A stretch of 32,756 nt of DNA from Paracoccaceae bacterium (GCA_002402045.2 NVUX02000010.1:1-32756), one strand, 5' to 3'; shown: positions 1 to 7,429, counted from the first letter of the stretch. A program made the numbers and translations. Notes: generated by a model not told the origin, from the letters alone.

Positions 1-2
1 AC

Positions 3-110
3 TTCCAGAAACTGAAGGAATTCAAGCGTATAGCCATGCGGTCCTGCAAAACTGATCAAAGCTACGCCTCAATGATCTATATGTCGGCAGCCATCATCAA
101 TTCACGATGA
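3..110 (+). pseudogene. C-terminal fragment of an IS5-family transposase (cut by window edge)
   Basis: Reading from base 3 gives 35 codons ending in TGA at 108-110. The peptide begins FQKLKEFKRIAMR and ends in a hydrophobic stretch AIINSR. This resembles the last helix of IS5-family (IS427/IS1031-type) DDE transposases, where a basic K-F-K-R-I-A-x-R segment precedes a short hydrophobic end. The catalytic residues lie outside the window, so it cannot be said whether the gene is intact. The bases just after the stop (109-124, AATCTCAACAAGCCC region) would be the element's inverted repeat, followed by CTAA, a plausible target duplication for this group. The family call comes from motif recall only. 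Confidence 0.55.
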
Positions 111-175
111 ATCTCAACAAGCCCTAATATCACCTGCTCATTCTCCGCGCTCAAATACGCGGATGTTAACAAAAC

Positions 176-239
176 AAGTGGGTCAATTTTAAACGCCAAT
201 TACCCACCCAAGTGGGTCAATTTTGCATGCCTATTCACA
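176..239. mobile_element. Terminus of an IS21-family element (remnant)
   Basis: The block holds two direct copies of AAGTGGGTCAATTTT (175-189 and 210-224 approximately) and ends in ACA at 237-239. Read on the other strand it starts TGTGAATAGGC and contains AAAATTGACCCACTT twice. IS21-family ends typically start with TGT and carry multiple internal repeats of this GACCC type, to which the transposase binds. The same pattern, in diverged form, starts at 32721. No istA/istB genes are visible, and an IS5-type tail lies only about 55 bp inward, so this is probably a broken or nested element. Confidence 0.6.
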
Positions 240-253
240 TACCCGGTGCATGC

Positions 254-622
254 ATGGTAACGACCGAGGAAGTTCTTGCTACCGAAGCGGGCATGCATGC
301 CGCGAAAGCCCTGACAACGGCGTGGGTTCATGGTCAGTATTACGCCATCGAAAATGCTGATGAAGCCTTCGAACTGGTTTGCGCAACCATCGAGTCAGCC
401 TGCGAAAGTGAAGTCGTGGCTAAAGCCCTGTTTGCTGAGTCAATGAACCTCATCACCCCACCCGAGGGCCATCGCCCCGGTGAGCTCAACCTTTCGTCCT
501 GGCAGACAGTTGTGGCTATTCTCGCTGCGAGCGAAACGGTTTCTGCTGATCTCGATGTTGAACCCCTAATCTCTGGCGATAATGTGGAAGCTATCATCGC
601 GGCCGCGTATGCAGGTAAATAG
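254..622 (+). CDS. Unrecognised small acidic protein
   Basis: I do not recognise this 122-residue protein. It is acidic and alanine-rich, with probable alpha-helical stretches (HAAKALTTAWVHGQYY, FELVCATIESACESEVVAKAL), no signal peptide, no membrane segment and no obvious catalytic motif. The open frame extends upstream to 212, but 212-239 lies in the IS21 terminus, so ATG 254 is the first start outside it; no good ribosome site precedes it. The gene may therefore be a 5'-truncated remnant or be expressed from the IS end. A clean intrinsic terminator follows at 675-703, which favours a formerly real transcription unit. Confidence 0.4.
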   Translation: MVTTEEVLATEAGMHAAKALTTAWVHGQYYAIENADEAFELVCATIESACESEVVAKALFAESMNLITPPEGHRPGELNLSSWQTVVAILAASETVSADLDVEPLISGDNVEAIIAAAYAGK

Positions 623-674
623 CCCCGAAACGGGCTGCATTCGCCAATAGCGTTTTTGGTATGAATAATTTCTA

Positions 675-703
675 CGCCCCGGCTGTAATGCCGGGGCGTT
701 TTT
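675..703 (+). terminator. Intrinsic terminator after the 254-622 ORF
   Basis: Perfect 9-bp stem CGCCCCGGC/GCCGGGGCG (675-683 with 690-698), 6-base loop TGTAAT, then a run of five T (699-703). Confidence 0.8.
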
Positions 704-946
704 CCCCGCAGCGTGGGTTCCAAATGGCATCACAGGCAGCGATTCGAGGTCGCCCTTCAAAGAAATCATGCGTCGGTCTCTCTTTCCAAGTTGTTTGGTG
801 CATTAAACGCCAGCTTTGATGTTCGGCGTAATCGACAGCAAAATTTTTGCAAAAGAACCGTTGCACCCGAGAAATTGTAGCTATAAACATTCGATATCAT
901 CCTCGTTCTTGGGAGAACGATTCAACACGTACACTAACGAAAAACA
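704..946. other. Gene-free stretch before the pentapeptide operon
   Basis: No supported gene. The open frames here run antisense and read through the terminator hairpin. The only structure I see is the inverted repeat at 904-919, listed separately. Confidence 0.5.
904..919. promoter_or_regulatory. Inverted repeat (possible operator) upstream of pentapeptide operon
   Basis: CGTTCT-TGGG-AGAACG is a perfect 6-bp inverted repeat with a 4-base spacer, 45 bp before the start codon at 965. Position and form suit a dimeric repressor site; the regulator is unknown. It is not the direct-repeat GTTC-N7-GTTC form of the alphaproteobacterial LexA box. Confidence 0.4.
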
Positions 947-964
947 TTGAATCTGGAGGTTCTA

Positions 965-1657
965 ATGAGTAGCTCTGAAAGTGAAAATATGCCGACCAAC
1001 CAGATGATCGATCGTGCTGAAATCAAAAAGCTTGTCGATGCGGAAGGCCCTATCACTTTGCGAGGCTACAACCTCGAAGACCTAAATTTGTCGCGGTTGG
1101 ACTTGAGTGGATGGCGATTTGAACGTTGTCGGCTGGCGAGGGCCAACTTCAACGGTGCAAACCTAGAAGATGTACACTTTGTGTCTTGCAGAGCGGGTGC
1201 GGCAAGTTTTGTAGGGGCGGATTTACTTGATGCCGTTATCGAAAGTAGTGACTTTAATAATGCCATTTTTCGCGGCACGTCTCTGTCGTCAGCTCGATTT
1301 TTCCAATGTAAAATGACCGGGGCTGACTTGTCTGAAGCCAAAATACTCGGGCTTGAGCTAGAGGAAGTTTTGTTCTCTCTCGCTAAAATGCCACGATTAT
1401 CCTTCAATAAAGCCGTCCTAAGGAGAGTAGATTTTAGCGATGCCGATTTGGCGGGTAGCGATTTCAGAGGGGCTATTTTTGAAGATTGCTCACTCCGCAA
1501 TGCGCATCTTGTAGGGTGTCGCTTTGAAAAAGCTGACCTACGGGGCGCTGATTTGGGCGGCGTCCAAATGAATGATGCAAGGCGTTTTCGAGGGGCAATG
1601 ATCTCGCGAGCGCAGGCTGCCGAGCTTCTTGGCCAACTTGGGCTAAAGGTAGGATGA
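965..1657 (+). CDS. Pentapeptide-repeat protein A
   Basis: This 230-residue protein is built from pentapeptide repeats of the A(D/N)Lxx type from about residue 30 to 205, for example LARANFNGANLEDV, GADLSEAKILG and FEKADLRGADLGG. Such proteins fold as right-handed quadrilateral beta-helices; the Qnr/MfpA/McbG branch mimics DNA and protects gyrase, but many others have no known role. Cysteine often takes the small inward position (CRL, CKM, CSL, CRF). The C-terminus (ISRAQAAELLGQLGLKVG) is a capping helix. ATG 965 is chosen because GGAGGT at 955-960 sits 4-5 bases before it; the frame also allows TTG 947. Its stop overlaps the next start, so the two are translationally coupled. No signal peptide: cytoplasmic. 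Biological role unknown. Confidence 0.85.
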   Translation: MSSSESENMPTNQMIDRAEIKKLVDAEGPITLRGYNLEDLNLSRLDLSGWRFERCRLARANFNGANLEDVHFVSCRAGAASFVGADLLDAVIESSDFNNAIFRGTSLSSARFFQCKMTGADLSEAKILGLELEEVLFSLAKMPRLSFNKAVLRRVDFSDADLAGSDFRGAIFEDCSLRNAHLVGCRFEKADLRGADLGGVQMNDARRFRGAMISRAQAAELLGQLGLKVG

Positions 1658-2391
1658 TGTCTGAAATTTCACTGGAAGAAGCCGCAACACGCCGCACCGT
1701 TTCCAACAATATTTTCCGTGATGACTTTATGGAAGATTTCTCGATATTTGAGACTGAATTTGTTCAGTGTACATTTGTGAATTGTGGCTTTGATAGCGCC
1801 CGGATCGGACTCTCGAAATTCCGAAATTGCCGGTTCACAGATTGCTCGTTCCGGGATGTTCACATGATGTCTTGTGATTTTTATGATGAATCCACCGAGA
1901 AAGGCTGTGTCTGGAACCGGTGCGATCTGTCAGATGCTAAGTTTGAAAAATGCGACTTTTCCCGAAATGAGCTAATAGCCTGCAAAGGATTTATGCTCAA
2001 CCTAAGCGAATGCAAAGCCATAGGCGCTAGCTTTGGACTAGACGTGCAACGACAAGTCAGCAATCGACTGACTATTGGCGGTATATCTTGTCATCGTAGT
2101 AATTTGACGGAGACAAATTTCAGCCAGCTGAATCTGGAAGGCAGTACTTTTGATTGCTGTAATTTAGGCAACGCAGATTTTAGCAAGTGTAATCTTACGG
2201 GCGTAAATTTCGTTGGGTCAAACATGGGGAACCTACGGCTTTTCGGAGCTGATATGACGCGTGCTAAAGTTGCACATGCAGACATAGACGAACTTGCGCT
2301 GGAAGATGTTCTCTCACTTGAGGATATCCTCGTCAGCCAAGACCAGCATGAACTGTTCCTCAGATTTTTCCGAATAAGAACCGACAATTAG
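1654..2391 (+). CDS. Pentapeptide-repeat protein B, cysteine-rich
   Basis: This 245-residue protein starts in the stop region of protein A (ATGATG overlap; AAGGTAGG just upstream), so the two form one operon. Degenerate pentapeptide repeats run from about residue 20 to 215. About fourteen cysteines are present, most in a C-x-F or C-x-L setting (CTF, CGF, CRF, CSF, CDF, CDL, CNL), so cysteine fills the slot that is usually alanine and would stack along one inward face of the beta-helix. A break in the repeats near residues 125-150 (DVQRQVSNRLTIGGIS) may be a loop like those that give Qnr proteins specificity. The C-terminus (EDVLSLEDILVSQDQHELFLRFF) is helical. A gyrase-protection or immunity role is only a guess. 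Lower GC than the core genes suggests transfer. Confidence 0.8.
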   Translation: MMSEISLEEAATRRTVSNNIFRDDFMEDFSIFETEFVQCTFVNCGFDSARIGLSKFRNCRFTDCSFRDVHMMSCDFYDESTEKGCVWNRCDLSDAKFEKCDFSRNELIACKGFMLNLSECKAIGASFGLDVQRQVSNRLTIGGISCHRSNLTETNFSQLNLEGSTFDCCNLGNADFSKCNLTGVNFVGSNMGNLRLFGADMTRAKVAHADIDELALEDVLSLEDILVSQDQHELFLRFFRIRTDN

Positions 2392-2653
2392 TGGTTGCGA
2401 TTGGTATCTGGCGTCCAACGCGTTTTTGGATCCTGTTTTCACCTCTAATACCAGCTGTGTTGGCACCACTTTTATCAATCACGATCTATTCTGGAATCCC
2501 GTAGGATAACAGAGCGTCGAAATGAAATATCAAGTTTGCGACATAACCCTGACGTCAGGCCAAGGCGCTAATGTAAGATATCAATATTATTTGGTAAATC
2601 GCTTTACCAAGTTTCAGTAAAAGTTAAAATATGGTATGCTGAAAGGAAATCGA
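2392..2653. other. Intergenic region with LacI-type operator
   Basis: No gene is supported. It separates the pentapeptide operon from the broken solute-binding gene. A weak GCGT/ACGC stem followed by TTTTT near 2420-2436 might end the pentapeptide transcript. The strong palindrome at 2591-2610 is listed separately. Confidence 0.4.
2591..2610. promoter_or_regulatory. LacI-family-type operator palindrome
   Basis: TTGGTAAATCGCTTTACCAA: two perfect 8-bp arms around TCGC. LacI-family regulators of sugar uptake in alphaproteobacteria commonly bind TGGTAAA-CG-TTTACCA-like sites. It lies 44 bp before the start of a solute-binding pseudogene. No LacI-type gene is in the window. Confidence 0.6.
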
Positions 2654-3443
2654 ATGATTCTTCGCGGTATAACATGGGACCATCCGAGATGCTTATGCGC
2701 GCCTTGAATCAGCCAGTAAGGAGTATGAGTCTCGTTTTGGGATTAGTTTAACTTGGGATCGACGTAGCCTGCAGGACTTTGCTGATGCTTCCATTGATGC
2801 GTTGGCCAAAAGTTTCGACCTGATCGTGCTGGACCACCCCCATGTGGGGCTGATTGCTGAAAGCGGGTGTTTACACCCAATGGTTATGCCAGACGATTCT
2901 GCCGATAGATCACTGGATCATAGTCTTGAAAGCTATGTCTGGAAAGGGCAGATTTGGGTTATGCCTGTTGATGCGGCCTGTCAGATGGCGGTTGAACGCA
3001 TCGATCTAGGGGGGGCAACATTTGGCACATGGGATGAAGTGCTGAATGCCAAGGCAGATCTTGCAGGAACAGTAACCCCGCTTTTACCTGTTGATGCTTT
3101 TGATTTGATGATGACGCTTTTGGCGACAGCCGGGGAAACCAAACTGCCATTTTCGGACTATGATTTCACCTCGGATGAAAATGGATTGAAAGCGCTTCAC
3201 ATCCTTAAAAAATTGTACTTGGCCGGGCCGTCGGATGCGGTGAAATGGAACCCCATTCACGTGCTTGAAGCCATGTCGACGACCAATGATTTTCGCTTTT
3301 CGCCAGCATTGTTCGGTTATTTCAATTATGCCCATCCGAGATTTCGCGACCATGTGCTGAGCTATGTTGATTTGCCCCGATTTGCTGGCGGTGGCCCCAT
3401 GCGCGGCATATTGGGGGGGCTTCGCCGGGTCATCTGGCAGTGA
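2654..3443 (+). pseudogene. ABC transporter solute-binding protein (family 1), frameshifted and shortened
   Basis: ATG 2654 (AAGGA at 2643-2647) opens with MILRGITWDHPR and then hits TGA at 2705. The expected continuation (DAYARLESASKEYESRFGIS, then LTWDRRSLQDFADASID and FDLIVLDHPHVG) is in another frame from 2688, which a 2-base loss at AGAGAT would explain. The combination ITWDHPR ... SLQDF ... DHPHVG is typical of a cytoplasmic-looking subgroup of extracellular solute-binding protein family 1 (COG1653) in Rhizobiales and Rhodobacterales. The frame then runs to 3443, where it ends just after a run of seven G (3413-3419), giving about 260 residues against the usual 370-400. It is therefore broken at both ends. 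The upstream operator survives, but the permease and ATPase genes are absent. Confidence 0.7.
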
Positions 3444-3798
3444 AATGCATAAAGATTTGCTGAAGCAAATGAGCCAAGAGAAAAAATCAGAGCCCGAAGT
3501 ATCATTAAGTAATGAAGGGGTTTTCAAATTTTTTGGTGATTTTTGAAGGACTTCAGGAACACATAGATAAGTACGAATATAATGGTTCCAATTATCAAGA
3601 GATCCTAGTTACCTCTTTTCCAACGAAAGCAATTATGCTTTTCGCAGAATAGACGGCAACCATGGATCAAGATAGAAAACGTTCGGCAGACAGTGTCATG
3701 TCAGGAGAACATAGGCTTGCGAAAGGAGTGGTTGTTTTGCTGGTCGGCTAGAAGGACCCTAGCTTCAAACCGCAGAAAAATCGGTGATTGGCGCGCAC
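3444..3798. other. Degenerate gene-free stretch
   Basis: No intact gene. An open frame continues to 3546 with a lysine- and serine-rich tail (MHKDLLKQMSQEKKSEPEV) of no recognisable family. ATG 3662 opens a 29-codon reading MDQDRKRSADSVMSGEHR... ending in a short hydrophobic run, possibly the 5' remnant of a lost gene. I see no terminator or repeat. It marks the boundary between accessory and core DNA. Confidence 0.4.
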
Positions 3799-6072
3799 TT
3801 AATCGATGTCGAAATCAATTTCGTTGCCAAAAGGCAGCGACCGCTGCCTTTTTCCGGACGCTGCAAAAATTGCGTTTCCGAGCGCGGCCGCTATCGGCGG
3901 CGTTCCTGGCTCTCCAGCACCGCCCATGCGCGGGGAGTTTTCCAGCAAAGCCACCTCAATCGGGGGCACACCCGCCATGCGCAGGGCGTCATAATCATAG
4001 AAATTCTCCTGAACCACCCGCCCATCGGCAAAGCTAATTTCTTGTCCAATCGCAGCAGAAAGCCCGTAAATAATGCCAGAGGTTATCTGGGCCTCAAAGT
4101 TACCCGGATCAAGGATCATCCCCGGATCGGCCGCCGCCCAGATCTTCTCAAGCTTCACCGTGCCCCCGCGCATATCCACCTGCACAACCTCGGCCACCCA
4201 TGTGCCAAAGCTCAGGGTGTGCGCGATCCCTTGGCCAACCCCCTCGGGCAACGCCTGCCCCCAGCCTGCCATTTCGGCCACAGCTTTCAGGGCCTCGCGG
4301 GCAGGCGCGTGCCGCTCGTCTTGCATCATCGCTAGCCGCATCTCAAGCGGGTCTTTCCCGCCTGCAAAAGCCAGCTCATCCAAAAAGCTCTCATGCACAA
4401 ACCCGTTAATCGAATTGCCAACCGAGCGCCAGAATCCCACCGGAATATCCGTATCCACCTGATGCGCTGCAAACCGACTATGGGGCCAACTGAAGGGCTG
4501 ATCAAAGCTACCATCCAAAATTGAGCGGTCCGGCCCTGCCGCGCTCAAGTTCGGGAACGTGCGGCCAAACAGGGATTTGTTGATAGAAGGCGCCGCGACG
4601 CGGTAATCCAGCGCCTCTGGCAGTCCATTTTTCAGGATAGCTTTCAGGCGCGCCTCAGCCATTGGGCGATAGGTATCATGCTGAATATCCTCCTCGCGCG
4701 ACCACGTTACCTTCACCGGCTTGCCACCGGTTTGCGCGGCAATTGCGGCAGCATAAAGCGGCACATCGGCCTCGACCCTACGGCCAAAGCCCCCGCCAAG
4801 GCTGGTGGTAATAACCTCTACATCATCGGTTTCAATCCCGAGTAAATCAGCCGTAACCATCGCCGCAAGCCCCGGGGCTTGTGACCCAAGCCAGAGTGTG
4901 AGCTTACCATCCACAAACTGTGCGGTGGCGTTCATTGGCTCCATGGTGGTGTGGGCCAGATAGGGCAAACTATAGCGTGCCTCAATCACCTCGGCCCCTT
5001 GCATGGCGGCCTCTGGGTCGCCTTCCCCGCCGAGGGTAAAGCTGGATTCACGATCCAGCGCCTCGGCCCAGAGCACTTTTAGGCCGGCGGTATCTTCAGG
5101 GTAGCTTGCGGCTTCCCATTCAGGTGCCAGCGCCCGCGCACCTTCAAAAGCTGCCCATGTATTGCTGGCGATTATGCCAAAACCATGGCCGGTGTTCGTC
5201 GCAATCTCCACAACATTCAGCACGCCCGCTACGGCCATAGCCGCGGCCTCATCAGCGTGCTTTGCCTTAGCTCCAAATCGGGGAGACATGGCCACGGTAG
5301 CATACAGCATATTGGGCAGTTGCACATCTATGCCGTAAATCGGCGCACCCGTAATCTTCTCCCGCATCTCCACCCTCGGCTGGCTTTTGCCAAGAATGCG
5401 CCATTCCGAAGGGTCTTTTAGCGCGGGCGGTTTAGGCAGAGTTAACGTGGCAGCGTCTGCGGCCAGCGCCCCATAAGTTAGGCGCTCACCATTCGGATTA
5501 ACAACCTCGGCACGCGCCGTGGTCAGGCTTTCAGCCGACACCCCCCAGCGCTGTGCAGCGACTTCCACAAGCACAGCCCGCGCCGTCGCCCCTGCCTCGC
5601 GCATTTTATCAAAAGCATCAATGCTGGCCGAAGAGCCGCCGGTAACCTGAAGCGCCAAAAATTTGCCAGCCACACCTAAGGCGCCCCGCGCTATTTCGGC
5701 AACAAACCCTTCATCAAAAAACGCAAACGGCGCCCCTTCGCGCAGCATGGCGCTGTTATAGTAAGCCGCGGCTGCGGGGCCGTGCTCGGCGCTGATTTGG
5801 TCCATATCCACATCCAGCTCCTCCGCCACCAAAGCCGCCAGCGTAGTATGAATGCCCTGCCCCATTTCGGCGCGCGGCGTAATAATGGTAATAGCGTTAT
5901 CACTGCCGATAATCACATAAGGCGTAAACGAAAAATCGCCCTCTGCCAGAGTATCCGGCAGCGGATTTGGGTAAGGTTTTTTGTAATAGTAATACCCCAC
6001 GGCCAGCCCGCCAGCGGCCGCAATCCCAAGGCCCAAAAACCCACGGCGTGTATATTTTGCAATCTTGCCCAT
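3799..6072 (-). CDS. Molybdenum hydroxylase large subunit (IorB-like, xanthine dehydrogenase family)
   Basis: This 757-residue protein is the molybdopterin-binding subunit of a xanthine dehydrogenase/aldehyde oxidase-family enzyme, closest in layout to isoquinoline 1-oxidoreductase beta subunit. It starts with a twin-arginine signal or anchor (YTRRGFLGLGIAAAGGLAVG, residues 7-26), so it is probably exported folded with its cofactor. Visible motifs are RAEMGQGIHT (about 68-77), SLGGGFGRR (about 425), GFWRSVGNSINGF, and near the C-terminus GGAGEPGTPPIAAALGNA, whose Glu is the expected catalytic base. GGAGGG before ATG 6072 fits translation start. It follows the iron-sulphur subunit by three bases. 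No cytochrome c partner, XdhC-type maturation gene or FAD subunit is adjacent, so the electron acceptor and substrate (N-heterocycle or aldehyde) are unknown. Confidence 0.9.
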   Translation of the reverse strand: MGKIAKYTRRGFLGLGIAAAGGLAVGYYYYKKPYPNPLPDTLAEGDFSFTPYVIIGSDNAITIITPRAEMGQGIHTTLAALVAEELDVDMDQISAEHGPAAAAYYNSAMLREGAPFAFFDEGFVAEIARGALGVAGKFLALQVTGGSSASIDAFDKMREAGATARAVLVEVAAQRWGVSAESLTTARAEVVNPNGERLTYGALAADAATLTLPKPPALKDPSEWRILGKSQPRVEMREKITGAPIYGIDVQLPNMLYATVAMSPRFGAKAKHADEAAAMAVAGVLNVVEIATNTGHGFGIIASNTWAAFEGARALAPEWEAASYPEDTAGLKVLWAEALDRESSFTLGGEGDPEAAMQGAEVIEARYSLPYLAHTTMEPMNATAQFVDGKLTLWLGSQAPGLAAMVTADLLGIETDDVEVITTSLGGGFGRRVEADVPLYAAAIAAQTGGKPVKVTWSREEDIQHDTYRPMAEARLKAILKNGLPEALDYRVAAPSINKSLFGRTFPNLSAAGPDRSILDGSFDQPFSWPHSRFAAHQVDTDIPVGFWRSVGNSINGFVHESFLDELAFAGGKDPLEMRLAMMQDERHAPAREALKAVAEMAGWGQALPEGVGQGIAHTLSFGTWVAEVVQVDMRGGTVKLEKIWAAADPGMILDPGNFEAQITSGIIYGLSAAIGQEISFADGRVVQENFYDYDALRMAGVPPIEVALLENSPRMGGAGEPGTPPIAAALGNAIFAASGKRQRSLPFGNEIDFDID

Positions 6073-6075
6073 AGG

Positions 6076-6525
6076 TTAGCCCTCCATTCCTGCAGCTTCA
6101 TGAATGGCCGCCCGCAAGCGCGGGTAGGTGCCACAGCGGCAAAGATTGGTCATCACCGCGTCGATATCCTCATCCGTTGGCTGTGGAATTTCTTCCAGCA
6201 AAGCCACGGCAGCCAAAATTTGCCCGCTCTGGCAATAGCCACATTGCGGCACCTCATGCCTCATCCAAGCCTCCTGCACTTTGTGCAGCCGCTCGCCTGA
6301 AGGCAGGCCCTCAATGGTGGTGATTTCGCCCACCACATCCGCCGCTGCCGTTATGCAAGTGCGCGTCGGAATGCCGTCAACCAGCACCGTGCACGCCCCG
6401 CAAGCCCCAACACCACAGCCAAATTTCGGCCCCTTGATATCCAGCAAATCGCGCAGCACCCACAACAAGGGCATGTCATCCGGTGCCTCAACCTGATGCG
6501 TTTGTCCATTTACCTGCAGTTTCAT
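6076..6525 (-). CDS. (2Fe-2S) subunit of the molybdenum hydroxylase (IorA-like)
   Basis: A 149-residue electron-transfer subunit with two 2Fe-2S clusters. The plant-type ferredoxin cluster uses CGVGACGACTVLVDG plus a later Cys (TRTC), about residues 37-58. The second cluster uses CGYCQSG and CRCGTYPR, about residues 95-135. The first gene of the pair, it is transcribed leftwards with the large subunit directly behind it. AAGGAG lies about 8 bases before ATG 6525. There is no signal peptide; such subunits are thought to travel with the twin-arginine-bearing large subunit. The promoter must lie in the 116 bp shared with the divergent TetR gene, which carries several inverted repeats. Confidence 0.93.
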   Translation of the reverse strand: MKLQVNGQTHQVEAPDDMPLLWVLRDLLDIKGPKFGCGVGACGACTVLVDGIPTRTCITAAADVVGEITTIEGLPSGERLHKVQEAWMRHEVPQCGYCQSGQILAAVALLEEIPQPTDEDIDAVMTNLCRCGTYPRLRAAIHEAAGMEG

Positions 6526-6552
6526 GGCGGCGCTCTCCTTAAGTGACCTTTG

Positions 6553-6609
6553 GTCTCTTAAACCTCAGAATGACAACGCTGTCAATAAGAGACTTCCGGT
6601 TTCTTATTG
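6553..6609. promoter_or_regulatory. Cluster of inverted repeats between iorAB-like operon and TetR gene
   Basis: Three overlapping structures are seen: GTCTCTTA (6553-6560) with TAAGAGAC (6586-6593); TGACA-ACGC-TGTCA (6571-6584); and CAATAAGA (6583-6590) with TCTTATTG (6602-6609). All arms are perfect. In a short divergent region next to a TetR gene these are good candidates for its operator(s), allowing one protein to control both directions. Which pair is bound cannot be told from sequence. Confidence 0.5.
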
Positions 6610-6641
6610 TATTTCAACCAGCCCCGCGCTACATTCTCACC

Positions 6642-7319
6642 ATGACCAAGCCCGATTTCATCCGCGCCCGCACCCCCGAGGCCAAGGCCAAGCGCCGCGC
6701 CGCCATTTTGGCCGCCACGCGCGCATTACTCGCCCAAGGCGGGCCAGAGCAAACCACTCTGAGCGCCATCGCCACCGAGGCAGGCATCACAAAATCCAAC
6801 ATCTACCGCTACTTTGAAAGCCGCGAAGAAATCCTGATGCGCGTGCTAACCGAAGATTTGCGCCATACCTGCGTGGCCCTAACGCAAGCCCTGATTGAGC
6901 CAAAGCCCTTGTCCGAGGTGGCCGATATGCTCGCGGGTGGCCTTGCCGCCAACCCGCGGCTTTGCCTGCTCATCAGCATCACCGCGTCAACACTAGAGCA
7001 TAATATCTCCACCGACACTCTGCGCGAAATCAAACGCGATTTGATAGCATCGTTGGAAACAACCGCAAAAGCTTTGCACATTGCCGTCCCCAGTTTCTCA
7101 CAAGCGCAAACAGAAACAGCTATGCAAATCCTGTGGACCCTGACCATCGGCTTATGGCCGCACAGCACCCCGGGCCCAGCGCTCATGGCGCTCTATGAGG
7201 AGCCAGAATTCATCAGATTCAACCAAGATTTTGGTGAGACGCTCACTTCCCTAACACATGTAATGCTAACAGGGCTGATCAGCGGCTCCAGCCCCACGCC
7301 CATACAAAAAAGCCCCTAG
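6642..7319 (+). CDS. TetR/AcrR-family transcriptional regulator
   Basis: A 225-residue regulator with the TetR helix-turn-helix at about residues 18-62 (ILAATRALLAQGGPEQTTL, then AIATEAGITKSNIYRYFESREEIL). The C-terminal part is an all-helical ligand-binding and dimer domain. ATG 6642 is preferred because MTKPDFIRARTPEAKAKRR is a normal TetR N-terminus; the frame is open from 6543, but that would run through the divergent promoter region. It is divergent from the molybdenum hydroxylase genes and probably represses them and itself until an aromatic or heterocyclic ligand binds. The stop codon overlaps on the opposite strand with a small candidate gene. Confidence 0.88.
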   Translation: MTKPDFIRARTPEAKAKRRAAILAATRALLAQGGPEQTTLSAIATEAGITKSNIYRYFESREEILMRVLTEDLRHTCVALTQALIEPKPLSEVADMLAGGLAANPRLCLLISITASTLEHNISTDTLREIKRDLIASLETTAKALHIAVPSFSQAQTETAMQILWTLTIGLWPHSTPGPALMALYEEPEFIRFNQDFGETLTSLTHVMLTGLISGSSPTPIQKSP

Positions 7320-7429
7320 CGAAAATACACTACATATACATAGGCCCCAAGCACCAGCGACACCGGCCAAAGCAATATCGCCAGCCGGATACTCCAGCGG
7401 ATTAAAAAACGCGTTATCCACCAGATCAC
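7316..7429 (-). CDS. Candidate 37-residue single-pass membrane protein
   Basis: GTG 7429 opens 37 codons ending at 7316-7318. The peptide is short, basic and very hydrophobic (IWWITRFLIRWSIRLAI, then LLWPVSLVLGAYVYVVYFR), consistent with one membrane helix with arginines at the N-terminal side. AAAAGG lies about 7 bases upstream. The GTG overlaps the TGA of an upstream 14-codon frame (MIFEMPDLRKKAKL), suggesting either a coupled leader or a decayed longer gene. Its stop shares bases with the convergent TetR stop. It lies beyond the clpB terminator, so it needs its own promoter, which I cannot identify. Unknown function. Confidence 0.35.
   Translation of the reverse strand: MIWWITRFLIRWSIRLAILLWPVSLVLGAYVYVVYFR

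Noticed and set aside
340-890. Antisense open frames across the 254-622 ORF and the terminator at 675-703
   Set aside because: They read through a perfect terminator hairpin, have no ribosome sites and no recognisable sequence.
3364-3546. 60-codon frame at the end of the solute-binding pseudogene
   Set aside because: Its first half is the pseudogene in another frame and its Lys/Ser-rich tail matches nothing I know; kept only as part of the degenerate stretch.
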